A stretch of 64,000 nt of DNA, taken from positions 62,001-126,000 of the forward strand of contig NZ_JAMQHS010000002.1 of assembly GCF_023845585.1 (NCBI RefSeq), written 5' to 3'. Both the position numbers and the translations under genes were made by a program. Positions 8,640 to 17,296 of this stretch are shown in pieces (position 1 is the stretch's first letter; each line of letters starts with the position of its first letter). The notes under the pieces are model-generated. The model was not told where the DNA came from. It saw only the letters and a program-made list of their open reading frames with translations, and searched no databases. Source of the stretch: Clostridium sp. CMCC3677. GTDB taxonomy: Bacteria; Bacillota; Clostridia; Clostridiales; Clostridiaceae.

Positions 8640-9227
8640 ATGGAAATCGATATAAAAGCAATTGAAGAACATATAAGGGGAATTTTAATAGCTTTATGTG
8701 ATAATCCTGACAGAGAAGGATTAAAGGATACTCCTAAACGTGTAGCTAAAATGTACGAAGAAATCTTTCAAGGAATGTGTTACAGTAATGATCAAATTGC
8801 AGGTATGTTTAATACTACTTTTGAAGATGATTTATTAATAAAAGAAAATAATAATGATATAGTTTTTATGAAAGACATAGAAATATTTAGTCATTGTGAA
8901 CATCATTTGGCACTTATGTATAACATGAAAGTTGCAATAGCATATATACCTAATAAAAAGGTTATTGGATTAAGTAAAATAGCTAGAATAGCTGATATGG
9001 TAGGACGTAGATTGCAGCTTCAAGAAAGAATAGGAACAGATATAGCTGAAGTATTGCAAAAAGTAACTGAATCAGAAGATGTAGCAGTTATTATACAAGG
9101 AGAACATGGTTGTATGACTACTAGAGGAATACAAAAGCCAGGTGCTAGAACAATATCAACTACTCTAAGAGGAAGATTTAATACTGACCCAATTTTAAAT
9201 AACAAATTAATGATGCTTTATAAATAA
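8640..9227 (+). CDS. folE: GTP cyclohydrolase I FolE
   Basis: A 195-residue GTP cyclohydrolase I. It converts GTP to 7,8-dihydroneopterin triphosphate, the entry substrate for both QueD and folate synthesis. The zinc site (HCEHH in [12 protein letters not shown], and GCM in [10 protein letters not shown]) and the substrate loop ([20 protein letters not shown]) are intact, so this is the classical zinc-dependent FolE (FolE1). Start ATG 8640 with AGAGGGGTG upstream; an alternative GTG at 8631 overlaps that ribosome-binding site. Its position inside the queD-queE-queC group suggests it mainly feeds queuosine here. Confidence 0.95.
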   Translation: MEIDIKAIEEHIRGILIALCDNPDREGLKDTPKRVAKMYEEIFQGMCYSNDQIAGMFNTTFEDDLLIKENNNDIVFMKDIEIFSHCEHHLALMYNMKVAIAYIPNKKVIGLSKIARIADMVGRRLQLQERIGTDIAEVLQKVTESEDVAVIIQGEHGCMTTRGIQKPGARTISTTLRGRFNTDPILNNKLMMLYK

Positions 9228-9345
9228 GGTTTTTAGCCTCATATGGATTTTTAAACCTATTCTGAGGCTTAGAAACCGTTATCCATGAGTGTGTAGCTGT
9301 TATGAAATTACAGATACTAGCTATGGGATAGACAATAAGAATATA
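9228..9345 (+). ncRNA. Unclassified structured RNA between folE and queC
   Basis: This 148-base gap holds two clear structures. The first is AGCCTCA...TGAGGCT, a 7-bp stem at about 9235-9271. The second is a nested stem: TATCC/GGATA at the base, TAGCT/AGCTA in the middle and CTGT/ACAG at the tip, about 9280-9335. No U-run follows, so it is not a simple terminator. It does not match the preQ1-I, THF or purine aptamer signatures I know. It may be a processing site or a regulator of queC. Confidence 0.45.
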
Positions 9346-9375
9346 TATACATATTAAAAGGACGGTGTACTATAA

Positions 9376-10041
9376 ATGAATAAAGAAAAAGCAATAGTAG
9401 TATTTAGTGGTGGGCAAGATAGCACAACTTGCTTATTTTGGGCAAAAAGGAGGTTTAAAGAAGTTATAGCAGTTTCTTTTGATTATAATCAAAAACATAA
9501 GTTAGAATTAGAATGTGCAAGAGATATATGTAAAAAATATGATGTAGAACACCATATTTTAGATTTAAATTTATTAAATCAACTAGCACCTAATTCACTA
9601 ACTAGACAAGATATAAATGTCGATAAAGATGCACCTAAGGAAGGGGTTCCTAACTCATTTGTAGATGGCAGAAATATGTTATTTTTAACTTTTGTTGCAG
9701 TATTCGCAAAGCAAAGAGGAGTAAATACTATTATAGCAGGCGTATCTCAAAGTGATTTTAGCGGATATCCAGATTGCAGAGATGTATTTATAAAATCTTT
9801 AAATGTTACACTGAATTTAGCTATGGATTATCAGTTTGAAATCCTTACACCATTAATGTGGATTAATAAAGCAGAAACTTGGAAAATGGCTGATGATTTA
9901 GGTGTGCTTAATATCGTTAAAGAAGAAACTTTAACTTGTTACAATGGAGTAATAGGTAATGGTTGTGGAAAATGTCCAGCTTGTAAATTGAGAAAAAATG
10001 GATATTTAGAATTTAAAAAAGAATATTTAAACATTTACTAG
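9376..10041 (+). CDS. queC: 7-cyano-7-deazaguanine synthase QueC
   Basis: A 221-residue ATP-dependent enzyme making preQ0 from 7-carboxy-7-deazaguanine and ammonia. The N-terminal PP-loop ([16 protein letters not shown]) binds ATP. The C-terminal [10 protein letters not shown] plus an upstream Cys (TCYNG) form the zinc site. Length is normal for the family. It is separated from folE by a structured 148-base gap, so it may be expressed partly independently. queF, tgt and queA are not in this window. Confidence 0.96.
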   Translation: MNKEKAIVVFSGGQDSTTCLFWAKRRFKEVIAVSFDYNQKHKLELECARDICKKYDVEHHILDLNLLNQLAPNSLTRQDINVDKDAPKEGVPNSFVDGRNMLFLTFVAVFAKQRGVNTIIAGVSQSDFSGYPDCRDVFIKSLNVTLNLAMDYQFEILTPLMWINKAETWKMADDLGVLNIVKEETLTCYNGVIGNGCGKCPACKLRKNGYLEFKKEYLNIY

Positions 10042-10085
10042 TTTTAAACTATACTAATATAGAGAAAAATATTTGCGAGGTAGAT

Positions 10086-10658
10086 ATGTCTATATATTTT
10101 GATGTCAAAACTATTAGAGAACTTATAGGAGATAATTATAGAGAACAAAGAGAATTTACATTAGAAGAATTAGCACAATATGATGGAAGTAACGGAAAAC
10201 CTGCTTATGTGGCCATAGAAGGTATAGTTTATGATTTAAGCGAAAAAGCAGTTTGGGCTAACGGAACACATTTTGGACTTACAGCAGGTAAAGATTTAAC
10301 AGAACAATTCAAATCGTGTCATGGAGTACCTAAATTTTTAAGTACCCTATCTAAAGTTGGGATACTTAAAGCAAATAATAGAATGAATACTGTAACTATG
10401 AACAGAAGTGAAATGCAAAACAAATCTAACTTTACTCCTGATGATTGGGTTAAATATATTACCCCATTAGTTAATCGTGCATTGGAAGAAGCTAAGGCAG
10501 GAATTAATCCAGAACATTTATATCAGGAATTTATTTTATCAGGTGTACTTGTAGGATTAGGAAAAACTCCTCAAGAAGCTATTGAACAGGTTGAAGAATG
10601 GGAAAAGACAGGAGTATCAAAGTTATTGGCAATGAGTAAGATGAACAGATTTTATTAG
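10086..10658 (+). CDS. Cytochrome b5-like heme/steroid-binding domain protein
   Basis: A 190-residue protein. Residues about 20-95 match the cytochrome b5-like heme/steroid-binding fold: FTLEELAQYDGSNGKPAYVAIEGIVYDLS, then GTHFGLTAGKDLTEQF. H60-region and SCHG histidines could be axial ligands, but heme binding is not proven. The C-terminal 80 residues are helical and of unknown role. There is no signal peptide. Clostridia often carry such proteins as stand-alone or membrane-anchored forms. ATG 10086, weak ribosome-binding site GCGAGGTAG. It lies 45 bases after queC and may be the last gene of that transcript; a strong terminator follows. Confidence 0.8.
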   Translation: MSIYFDVKTIRELIGDNYREQREFTLEELAQYDGSNGKPAYVAIEGIVYDLSEKAVWANGTHFGLTAGKDLTEQFKSCHGVPKFLSTLSKVGILKANNRMNTVTMNRSEMQNKSNFTPDDWVKYITPLVNRALEEAKAGINPEHLYQEFILSGVLVGLGKTPQEAIEQVEEWEKTGVSKLLAMSKMNRFY

Positions 10659-10663
10659 AGATT

Positions 10664-10710
10664 AAAAAGTGACTATCTAACAAAATTTTTGTTAGATAGT
10701 CACTTTTTTT
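10664..10710. terminator. Bidirectional terminator
   Basis: A long perfect stem (AAAAGTGACTATCTAAC / GTTAGATAGTCACTTTT) followed by T-rich sequence between convergent genes. Confidence 0.92.
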
Positions 10711-10785
10711 ATTTACTATGTTTTAATTGAATGTTGAACTTTGTAAAAAAATATAAGCTCTACATCATTAAAGCAATATTAAATT

Positions 10786-12789
10786 TTATATATTTCTACC
10801 TACCTCAAAAGCATCCCAAATGGCAGTCAGAATATTTCTAACTTCTCTTGCATCTCCTAATAGGTACACTTCTTTATCATTAAATTTTAATTCATTATAT
10901 AGTGATTTTTCAGAATTATAACCAACAGATAAAATTACAGAATCAGCAGGAATTGTCACTTCTTTATCATCTTCTATTATTATAGCACCGTCATCAGCTA
11001 CTTTAGATAAGATAGATTTTGTTTTAATATCAACTTTATAAAAAGCTAATAAATCTCTTAGCATTTGGCTATTTGCATGACATATTTCAGGACCAGAAGC
11101 TAATATATCATCAAGAGCTTCAACTATAGTAACCTTCTTACCCTGTTTTACAAGCCAAAGTGCTGTTTCACAACCTACTAAACCACCACCAAGAATAACA
11201 GTTGAATTTCCAGGAGTTTTATTTCCTAAAAGTACATCTTGAGCAGTATAAACTTTATTTTTATTTCCTTCTAAATTTAATATTTTAGGTGTTGAACCTG
11301 TAGCCACAATAATTACATCTGGATTTAATTTATCAGTTAAATCTTTTGTAACTGCAATATTAAAATGAATATCGATGTTATTTTCTTTTAATTCATTTTC
11401 ATACCATTTTACAAGAGCTCTGTCATCTTCTTTAAAATCAGGAACTCCTCCTGGTATAATATTTCCACCTAATTTATCTGTTTTTTCATATAAAGAAACT
11501 TTATGGCCTCTGATAGCACAAACTCTTGCAACTTCGCATCCAGCAACACCACCGCCTACAACCATTACATTTTTGATTTCTTTAACTGTGTGCAATTCAA
11601 AGTCCTTTTCTCTACCTGTAGATGGATTTACAGCACAAGAAATTCCGCCACCAGTAGCTAATCTTCCCATGCATCCATCATGACAAGATAAACATGGACG
11701 AATATTTTTAATTTTTTCTTCTTTAATTTTTCTAGGAATATATGCATCTGCTAAAAGTGGTCTTCCTAAAGCAATCATATCTGTTTTGCCAGTAGCAATA
11801 GCATCACTTGCTAGATCAGGATTGTCCATTCTTCCAGCAGTAATAACAGGAACTTTAAGCACTTGTTTTAACTTTTCATTTAATGAAAGATACATTCCCT
11901 TTTTAAAATACATAGGAGGGTGATTCCAATACCATGAATCATAAGTACCAGCATCAGAATTAAATGCATCGTATCCGGCCTCTTCTAGTATTTTAGCAAC
12001 TTCAAGACCTTCTTTAAGATCACGACCTTTTTCGTCAAAGTCTTCTCCAGGTAAGGCGCCATCATTTAAGCCTTTTACATAACTTTTAACACTATAACGA
12101 AGAGATACTGGGTAATCTTCTCCACAAGCATTTTTTATTGATTTAAGAATTTCTATAGGTAATCTTAATCTGTTTTGTAAGCTTCCACCATATTTATCTG
12201 TTCTTTTATTAAACAATGCAATAGTAAATTGATCAAGAAGATATCCTTCATGAACAGCATGGACTTCGATTCCATCGAATCCAGCCTCTTTTGCTATAGC
12301 AGCTGATTCACCAAATCTTTTTATATAAGTTTCAATTTCTTCTATTGTAAGTTCTCTACATTTTATATCAGGTACCCATTTATGAGGTATAGCAGATGGT
12401 GCTATTGGTTGAACGCCACCAACCATGCTAGGGATACTAACACGACCAAAACCCATAGTTAATTGTAAAAATATCTTTGAATTGTATGCATGAACTCTTT
12501 CTGTAAGTACTTTTGCTGTTTTTATAAAATTTCCAGGATTAATAGTTGGACAAGGCATAGAAGGCATAGTACATTTTTCAATTTCATTTTCAACATAAGT
12601 AATACCAGTTATTATTAAACCAGTACCACCTTTTGCTCTTTCAACATAATACTCTATTCCCTGTTCATTAAAACTACCATCTTCTGAGCATAATCCAGCA
12701 GGTCCCATAGGGGCCATTACAAATCTGTTTTTAATTTCTATATTACCAATTTTTATTGGTTCAAATAAATTTGAATATTTAGTGTCCAT
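10786..12789 (-). CDS. NADH:flavin oxidoreductase, enoate/2,4-dienoyl-CoA reductase type
   Basis: A 667-residue enzyme with three parts. The first is an N-terminal old-yellow-enzyme TIM barrel binding FMN (FEPIKIGNIEIKNRFVMAP near residue 10; HAVHEGYLLDQF near 185). The second is a 4Fe-4S segment (CLSCHDGCMGR with a further Cys in ISCAVNP). The third is a C-terminal FAD/NAD(P)-binding domain (MVVGGGVAGCEVARVCA and ILGGGLVGCETALWL). This is the architecture of clostridial enoate reductase, 2,4-dienoyl-CoA reductase and the bile-acid enzyme BaiCD; the substrate cannot be fixed from sequence. Start ATG 12789 is chosen because GGGAGG lies 9 bases upstream, making the longer ATG at 12804 unlikely. 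It is a single-gene unit. Confidence 0.92.
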   Translation of the reverse strand: MDTKYSNLFEPIKIGNIEIKNRFVMAPMGPAGLCSEDGSFNEQGIEYYVERAKGGTGLIITGITYVENEIEKCTMPSMPCPTINPGNFIKTAKVLTERVHAYNSKIFLQLTMGFGRVSIPSMVGGVQPIAPSAIPHKWVPDIKCRELTIEEIETYIKRFGESAAIAKEAGFDGIEVHAVHEGYLLDQFTIALFNKRTDKYGGSLQNRLRLPIEILKSIKNACGEDYPVSLRYSVKSYVKGLNDGALPGEDFDEKGRDLKEGLEVAKILEEAGYDAFNSDAGTYDSWYWNHPPMYFKKGMYLSLNEKLKQVLKVPVITAGRMDNPDLASDAIATGKTDMIALGRPLLADAYIPRKIKEEKIKNIRPCLSCHDGCMGRLATGGGISCAVNPSTGREKDFELHTVKEIKNVMVVGGGVAGCEVARVCAIRGHKVSLYEKTDKLGGNIIPGGVPDFKEDDRALVKWYENELKENNIDIHFNIAVTKDLTDKLNPDVIIVATGSTPKILNLEGNKNKVYTAQDVLLGNKTPGNSTVILGGGLVGCETALWLVKQGKKVTIVEALDDILASGPEICHANSQMLRDLLAFYKVDIKTKSILSKVADDGAIIIEDDKEVTIPADSVILSVGYNSEKSLYNELKFNDKEVYLLGDAREVRNILTAIWDAFEVGRNI

Positions 12790-12937
12790 AAAACAACCTC
12801 CCATTTGAAAAAATTTACCAAATATATTCAGTATAGTCTAATGCAATGAAAACGTCAACATAGAATAACCAAATATTGTAATATATAGCCTTAAAGAAGA
12901 AATACATAATACCTTAATATATGTTGTAAAAGTATTC

Positions 12938-12983
12938 AAACCTTAATAATATAGTAAATTTTCCAACTATATTATTAAGGTTT
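12938..12983. terminator. Long perfect hairpin, first of a terminator pair
   Basis: AAACCTTAATAATATAG is matched by CTATATTATTAAGGTTT around a 12-base loop. It lies in a 370-base gap between two minus-strand genes; the flanking sequence on both sides is AT-rich. Confidence 0.7.
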
Positions 12984-13037
12984 AATTTATAGTAAAGTTT
13001 ATTTTTTACTGTAATTAAATTAAATAATATATAAAAG

Positions 13038-13065
13038 CTGTACTAAGATTTTAGTACAGTTTTTT
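13038..13065. terminator. Terminator hairpin, second of the pair
   Basis: CTGTACTAA-GATT-TTAGTACAG followed by six T on the plus strand. The A/T flanks allow function on either strand. It probably terminates the minus-strand gene 13159-13524 or an unseen short transcript from the left. Confidence 0.7.
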
Positions 13066-13158
13066 AGTGATGATTATGCAATCAATAATATTTTCTATGA
13101 CAACTATTAATGAACTTAGTTAATAAAAGAACTATATTGTATAAATTTAATATTTTTA

Positions 13159-13524
13159 TCACTTATTTATATTGGTATAATTTTTTATAATTTTAATGGA
13201 AAAATCTTTTTTAGAGCAATCTTCTTTATCAGCAAAAACAAAATAATAAGTAGGGGTTTTAATATCACGATATTTACACATTCCATCACAATTACCAGTG
13301 TAAATTTCTTTTACTTTAAATGCTCGTAAGATAGGTCCTTCAAAAACTAAAACTCCTACAGCTAAATTTTTATCACATAAAATATTTTTTAAGTGTACTT
13401 TAACTAATAATAATTTCCCAGTGTCCTCTAATGAGGTGTTGATTTTTTTATTTAGACAATCACAGTATTTGGGAAATACAATATGCTCTACTTCAGTTGG
13501 AATATCATAGTCATTTGTTTTCAC
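13159..13524 (-). CDS. Cysteine-rich protein, paralogue of the C-terminal domain of the divergent neighbour
   Basis: A 121-residue protein that I do not recognise as a named family. It has a GKLLLVKVHL...LAVGVLVFE...RAFKVKEIY core. The same order of residues is present in the last 110 residues of the divergent 340-aa protein (GRLLIVDVTV...VAIGVLVCD...RFKVCEAC), so the two share a domain. Seven cysteines, including CDCLNKK and NCDGMCKYRD, suggest disulfides or metal binding. There is no signal peptide. GTG start with GGAGGTG 9 bases upstream. A surface or spore-coat role would fit Cys-rich proteins without a signal, but that is inference. Confidence 0.7.
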   Translation of the reverse strand: MKTNDYDIPTEVEHIVFPKYCDCLNKKINTSLEDTGKLLLVKVHLKNILCDKNLAVGVLVFEGPILRAFKVKEIYTGNCDGMCKYRDIKTPTYYFVFADKEDCSKKDFSIKIIKNYTNINK

Positions 13525-13748
13525 TAGTAGTCACCTCCATATAATATTATATTTTATGTCGAAAATAATATTAATGTTACAAATTGACTTTAAGGAATGA
13601 CGATAAATAGAACGTATATATTTTAAAATTAAAAAGTAACATTGTAAGTATATTAGAATAATCTAAATAATAAATAACATTTTGTCATATAAAAAATAGT
13701 ATATATTAAGATGAAAAATATCTAAATTATTCAAAGGAGAAAGATATC

Positions 13749-14771
13749 ATGAATGATAATATTAATTGTGAAAATACTATAGATGAAATTAGAAATTTAG
13801 AAATAAGTTATTGCTACAGTCCAACTTTAGTTGATAAGTATATGAATCAAGAAACAAAAAATGTAAAACAACCTACTACTTTAGTTGCTTTAGATTGTTT
13901 TACTACTTTTGATAACCCTGATACTGCTTATACAGCAGCTACAAAAAAAATAGATATTTCAGGTATATCACAAGGAACCTTTTTAAACTCTATAACTGAT
14001 GGTACCCAAACAGTTACTTTTAGTTCAAATATGCAAAAACTTAATGTACCTTCAGGTTGGAATAATTGGTCTTCACCTCCATTATCTGAAGATTCCACTC
14101 CAGATGTACTATTTTCAAACTTCCAAAATTCTATGACTATAACTTTATCTGAACCATCTTGCATTTTTGGATTTGAAATGGAAGCTAATCTTTTTGGAAC
14201 ATTTCCTCTTACAGTTGAATTTTATTCAGGAAATGAGTTTGTAGGAAATATAGTTAGAACAGTTACTTCTCCAAATGGTGCAAGGTTATTTGCTGCAAAA
14301 ACATGTTGCGATACTCCATTTGATCGTATTGAAATTATAGTACCACCGGCACTTGGATTTGGAATAGCACAAGTTAGGTACAGTACTGATTGTTCTTCTG
14401 AGTGTGATTGTTGCTGTAACGAAGCTGTTGATGCTAACTTTGTAGGTTGTGAAGAATCTAGAAATGTTCCAATAGAAATTACTAACTTAAAATGTCAAGG
14501 AAGATTATTAATAGTTGATGTAACAGTAACTGCATGTGAAAATAGAAAAGTAGCTATAGGCGTATTAGTATGTGATGAGGAGGAGGAAGATGTTTTAAGA
14601 TTTAAGGTTTGTGAAGCATGTATGCCAGAATCAACAACACCTGAGATACCTTGTGTAGAGAATACATTTAGGTTCTGTTTTGGATTTGAAACTGATTTAT
14701 GTGATCCACTTTCATTAAAAGTAAAAACTTTTGCTGAGTATGCTTCTTTTAATTTTGAATGTGATTGCTAA
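13749..14771 (+). CDS. Cysteine-rich two-domain protein (possible spore/surface protein)
   Basis: A 340-residue protein of unknown function. After a polar N-terminus, residues about 45-205 form a Thr/Ser/Phe-rich beta-sheet region. Its features (LVALDCFTTFDNP, TITLSEPSCIFGFEMEANLFG, PFDRIEIIVPPALGFGIAQVRY) resemble the jelly-roll domains seen in some surface and PEP-CTERM proteins. A linker CSSECDCCCNEAVDAN is packed with cysteines. The final 110 residues repeat the domain of the divergent 121-aa protein. There is no signal peptide or anchor. ATG 13749 with AAAGGAGAAAG. The cysteine density and cytosolic export-free start would suit a spore coat or exosporium component, but no sporulation sigma promoter could be assigned with confidence. 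Confidence 0.75.
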   Translation: MNDNINCENTIDEIRNLEISYCYSPTLVDKYMNQETKNVKQPTTLVALDCFTTFDNPDTAYTAATKKIDISGISQGTFLNSITDGTQTVTFSSNMQKLNVPSGWNNWSSPPLSEDSTPDVLFSNFQNSMTITLSEPSCIFGFEMEANLFGTFPLTVEFYSGNEFVGNIVRTVTSPNGARLFAAKTCCDTPFDRIEIIVPPALGFGIAQVRYSTDCSSECDCCCNEAVDANFVGCEESRNVPIEITNLKCQGRLLIVDVTVTACENRKVAIGVLVCDEEEEDVLRFKVCEACMPESTTPEIPCVENTFRFCFGFETDLCDPLSLKVKTFAEYASFNFECDC

Positions 14772-15088
14772 GTATCATAAATTAAGGTCTTGAAATAATA
14801 TAAATATTTTAAGTTAATATAATAAAATTAACCTATAGAGTAGACAAAACGTCTATTTTATAGGTTTTTTCTATTTACAAGTAAGAAAACCGATTCTTTA
14901 ATAGCTTAAAAATATTAGTGTTAATAAAGTATAATTTTTTACTTATAAATATAAGTTATATAAATGAGGATTCAATATGACTATATAAAGCTAATGCATT
15001 TTAATATAGTATGTGTTAATTATTTAGAAAAAGTTACGATAATAAATATAAGCGAAGGATAACAATAATTGATTATGATTTAAACAAA

Positions 15089-15116
15089 TGTTGATATATA
15101 CATAAATAAAGTTGGA
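15089..15116 (+). repeat. Dispersed repeat, type B copy
   Basis: TGTTGATATATACATAAATA followed by AAGTTGGA, closely matching the copies at 5651 and 33358. It abuts the 5' end of the gene remnant at 15121. Confidence 0.55.
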
Positions 15117-15120
15117 AGCT

Positions 15121-15228
15121 ATGAAATATGCTAAAGAATTATCAGAAGAAGATGGTGAAATTAAATTAGAAAAAGTAGATGTACCAGCAGGAAGTTTTTT
15201 TATAAAAATATGTAGTAATTATTATTAG
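15121..15228 (+). pseudogene. Short gene remnant (35 codons)
   Basis: The frame reads MKYAKELSEEDGEI then KLEKVDVPAGSFFIKI before stopping at 15228. The EIKLEKVDVPAG wording is like the start of a beta-strand in GyrI-like/effector-binding domains, but the piece is too short for certainty. There is no ribosome-binding site; the dispersed repeat lies immediately upstream. This looks like a fragment left after deletion or insertion. Confidence 0.4.
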
Positions 15229-15288
15229 GAATTTCAAGATGACCACGATTTCATATAAAACTACAGAATTTTATATAAATTCTTTTAA

Positions 15289-15317
15289 TTGACATATTTT
15301 GAAAAATAATGTAGAAT
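15289..15317 (+). promoter_or_regulatory. Sigma-A promoter of the TPR-M50 operon
   Basis: TTGACA at 15289-15294, a 17-base spacer and TAGAAT at 15312-15317, about 50 bases before the ATG at 15366. This is close to the housekeeping consensus, so moderately constitutive expression is expected. Confidence 0.75.
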
Positions 15318-15365
15318 CTCATATGTTATGCCAAAATATGTACAATTAAAGGAGGGAAATTAAAT

Positions 15366-16445
15366 ATGACAGAATACAATGAACAAACACATTCAATTTA
15401 TGAAGAGAATTATCAAAGAAGCATATGTCATAAATGCGGACAAGTTAATGCAGACACTTCACAATGTAAGAATTCAATATTATGCAATACATGTAGAGAA
15501 GAACAAATTCATTATCCAATTCCAAAGATCTTTGCAATTCTTGCTATAGGACTTATTATTCTTATAGGAATTTCATTTTTAAAATTTCCAAAAGTATTTA
15601 ATAGTTATAAAATATATTCTGCGGCAGAAGATAATGCAAAAAAAGGAGAAGTAAATAGTACATTAAAAAATTTACAAAATGTATTAGAAGAATATCCTGA
15701 TTCGCTAGATACCGCTGTAAAAATTATTGAAATAGCCATGGAAAATGGTAAATATAATTATGCAGGATACATAATAGATACTTATTTATCAGGAAAAGAA
15801 GCAGATAACTCAACATATACTTTAATTACTGAATACACAAAATATATTGATTCATATTATAAAACTTATGATGCATTTGGAAATATTGTAAGCAATTTAG
15901 ATGAAAATGCTAGTCCAAATGAAAAAAACCAACTAATATCAAATAATTTGAAAATTTTATTAAATGATAAGAGTCAAAATAAATCATTACTATATTATTA
16001 TTTAGGATCTACATCTAATGATAATAATGCAGCTAAAGAATATCTTAGTAAATCTATTCAAGAAGACAATAATATAACTGATAGTAAAATCCAATTAGCT
16101 AATATTTTACGTAGAGAAAAAGATTTTAATAGTGCAAGAGAAAAGTTTAATACTGTATTAAATAAAGAAAATGATAATGCAGGTGCATTAAGGGGATTAG
16201 CTATAGTAGAAATGCTTGAAGGGAATAAACAAGAGGGAGTAAATCTTGCTAAAAAAGCTTATGATGCAGACCCACAAGAAACTTATGTATTAGAAACTTT
16301 AATTATTGCTCTTATAACAAATGGACAAGACGATGAAGCTGAGAAATATAAAGAAGAATATACTTCAAATGGAGACGGATTTGATGATGATATAATGAAT
16401 TTCTTAGATGGAAATAGTACTATTGATGATTATTATTTAGGATAA
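15366..16445 (+). CDS. Membrane-anchored TPR protein with N-terminal zinc ribbon
   Basis: A 359-residue protein. Residues about 20-44 form a zinc ribbon (CHKCGQ...CNTCRE, with a further Cys between). One membrane helix spans about 56-77 (IFAILAIGLIILIGISFLKF). The remainder is helical with tetratricopeptide-like repeats (AKEYLSKSIQEDNNITDSKIQLANIL, ALRGLAIVEMLEGNKQEG). The predicted topology is an N-terminal ribbon in the cytoplasm with repeats outside. It shares an operon with a putative M50 peptidase 17 bases downstream, so it may be that peptidase's scaffold or substrate (inference). No orthologue name is claimed. Confidence 0.78.
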   Translation: MTEYNEQTHSIYEENYQRSICHKCGQVNADTSQCKNSILCNTCREEQIHYPIPKIFAILAIGLIILIGISFLKFPKVFNSYKIYSAAEDNAKKGEVNSTLKNLQNVLEEYPDSLDTAVKIIEIAMENGKYNYAGYIIDTYLSGKEADNSTYTLITEYTKYIDSYYKTYDAFGNIVSNLDENASPNEKNQLISNNLKILLNDKSQNKSLLYYYLGSTSNDNNAAKEYLSKSIQEDNNITDSKIQLANILRREKDFNSAREKFNTVLNKENDNAGALRGLAIVEMLEGNKQEGVNLAKKAYDADPQETYVLETLIIALITNGQDDEAEKYKEEYTSNGDGFDDDIMNFLDGNSTIDDYYLG

Positions 16446-16462
16446 ATAGGGGGATTTAGATT

Positions 16463-16999
16463 ATGTATTTTATACCAGGTTTTTTAATATCAGCAGTAAC
16501 ATTTCCAGGTGTTATTGTACACGAATTAGCACATCAAATTTTTTGCCGTTTAATGAGGGTTCCTGTATATGAAGTAAAATATTTTCAATTTAAAAATCCT
16601 TGTGGTTATGTTGTACATGAACCAGCAGATAACCCATTAAAATCTTTTTTTGTTTCAATAGGACCATTTTTAATAAATACCATTTTGGGAATGTTTATTA
16701 TGTTGCCTGTATCAATAGAAGTATTTGAATTTAAAAATTATAACAATTTGTTAAATTTATTTTTAGTATGGATTGGAATATCTATATTAATGCATGCATT
16801 TCCAAGTAAAGTTGATGCAGAAAATATGATTGAATCAATATTAAAGAATAAAGAAGTGTCTATAATATTTAAAATTTTAGTAACACCAGTGATTGGACTA
16901 ATTTATATTGGTGCATATGGTTCAATAGTTTGGCTTGATCTAATATATGCAATAGTAATTTCTATATTATTACCCCAAATATTAGTTCTAATATTTTAA
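16463..16999 (+). CDS. M50-like membrane zinc metallopeptidase
   Basis: A 178-residue membrane protein. The first helix carries HELAH at residues 20-24 (an HExxH zinc site inside a membrane segment). The later helix pairs around 60-90 and 100-125 include SIGPFLINTILGMFIM, which is the G-P-N element, and AFPSKVDAENM with a candidate third ligand, Asp. This is the minimal site-2 protease-like fold of family M50, which cleaves membrane-embedded substrates. ATG 16463 with AGGGGGA. It is encoded directly after the TPR membrane protein, its probable partner. Whether it is proteolytically active is not shown. Confidence 0.8.
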   Translation: MYFIPGFLISAVTFPGVIVHELAHQIFCRLMRVPVYEVKYFQFKNPCGYVVHEPADNPLKSFFVSIGPFLINTILGMFIMLPVSIEVFEFKNYNNLLNLFLVWIGISILMHAFPSKVDAENMIESILKNKEVSIIFKILVTPVIGLIYIGAYGSIVWLDLIYAIVISILLPQILVLIF

Positions 17000-17051
17000 T
17001 TATAAGAATACTATAAATTAAAATTATTATTAATAGCAAATAATATTAAAT

Positions 17052-17093
17052 AAAAACTCCTTTAGATACATAAAATATCTAAGGGAGTTTTTT
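17052..17093 (+). terminator. Terminator, first copy of a duplicated hairpin
   Basis: ACTCCTTTAGATA...TATCTAAGGGAGT followed by T6. A near-identical hairpin occurs at 17297-17338, after the next small gene. Confidence 0.85.
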
Positions 17094-17190
17094 AATAATA
17101 CAATTAAAAATAAAGAATAAATATTTAGAACTTGAACAAAATAGTAGTATAAAATTATAATAAAAATTTATTTTAGGAGCGATAAATATT

Positions 17191-17295
17191 ATGAGTGAAA
17201 AACATGATTGTTCTTGTGCAAGCCAACAAGAAAAGGAGAAGAAAGCTAATAATTGTGGAGTTAAACATAGTAAAAAGACACATAAAAAAGATTAA
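17191..17295 (+). CDS. Small Cys/Lys-rich peptide (34 aa)
   Basis: A 34-residue open frame beginning MSEKHDCSCASQQEKEK with a third Cys in NNCGVKHSKK and a Lys/His-rich tail. A good ribosome-binding site (TTAGGAGCG) lies 13 bases upstream and a dedicated terminator follows at once, so it looks like a real small gene. The CxC pair could bind metal. No family is recognised. Confidence 0.55.
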   Translation: MSEKHDCSCASQQEKEKKANNCGVKHSKKTHKKD

Positions 17296-17296
17296 T

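Larger units (their letters stand above)
14772..15288. other. Long gap: terminator, repeat B copy, gene remnant
   Basis: This gap holds a terminator (14830-14871, AACCTATA...TATAGGTT plus T-run), a type-B dispersed repeat (15089-15116) and, directly after it, a 35-codon open frame that looks like a gene fragment (15121-15228). The rest is AT-rich with nothing supported. Confidence 0.55.

Noticed and set aside
9228..9375. preQ1 riboswitch before queC
   Set aside because: No preQ1-I or preQ1-II signature; listed only as an unclassified structured RNA.
11375..11683. Plus-strand open frame of 102 codons inside the flavoprotein gene
   Set aside because: No ribosome-binding site, odd Pro/Ser-rich composition and complete overlap with a well-recognised enzyme on the other strand.
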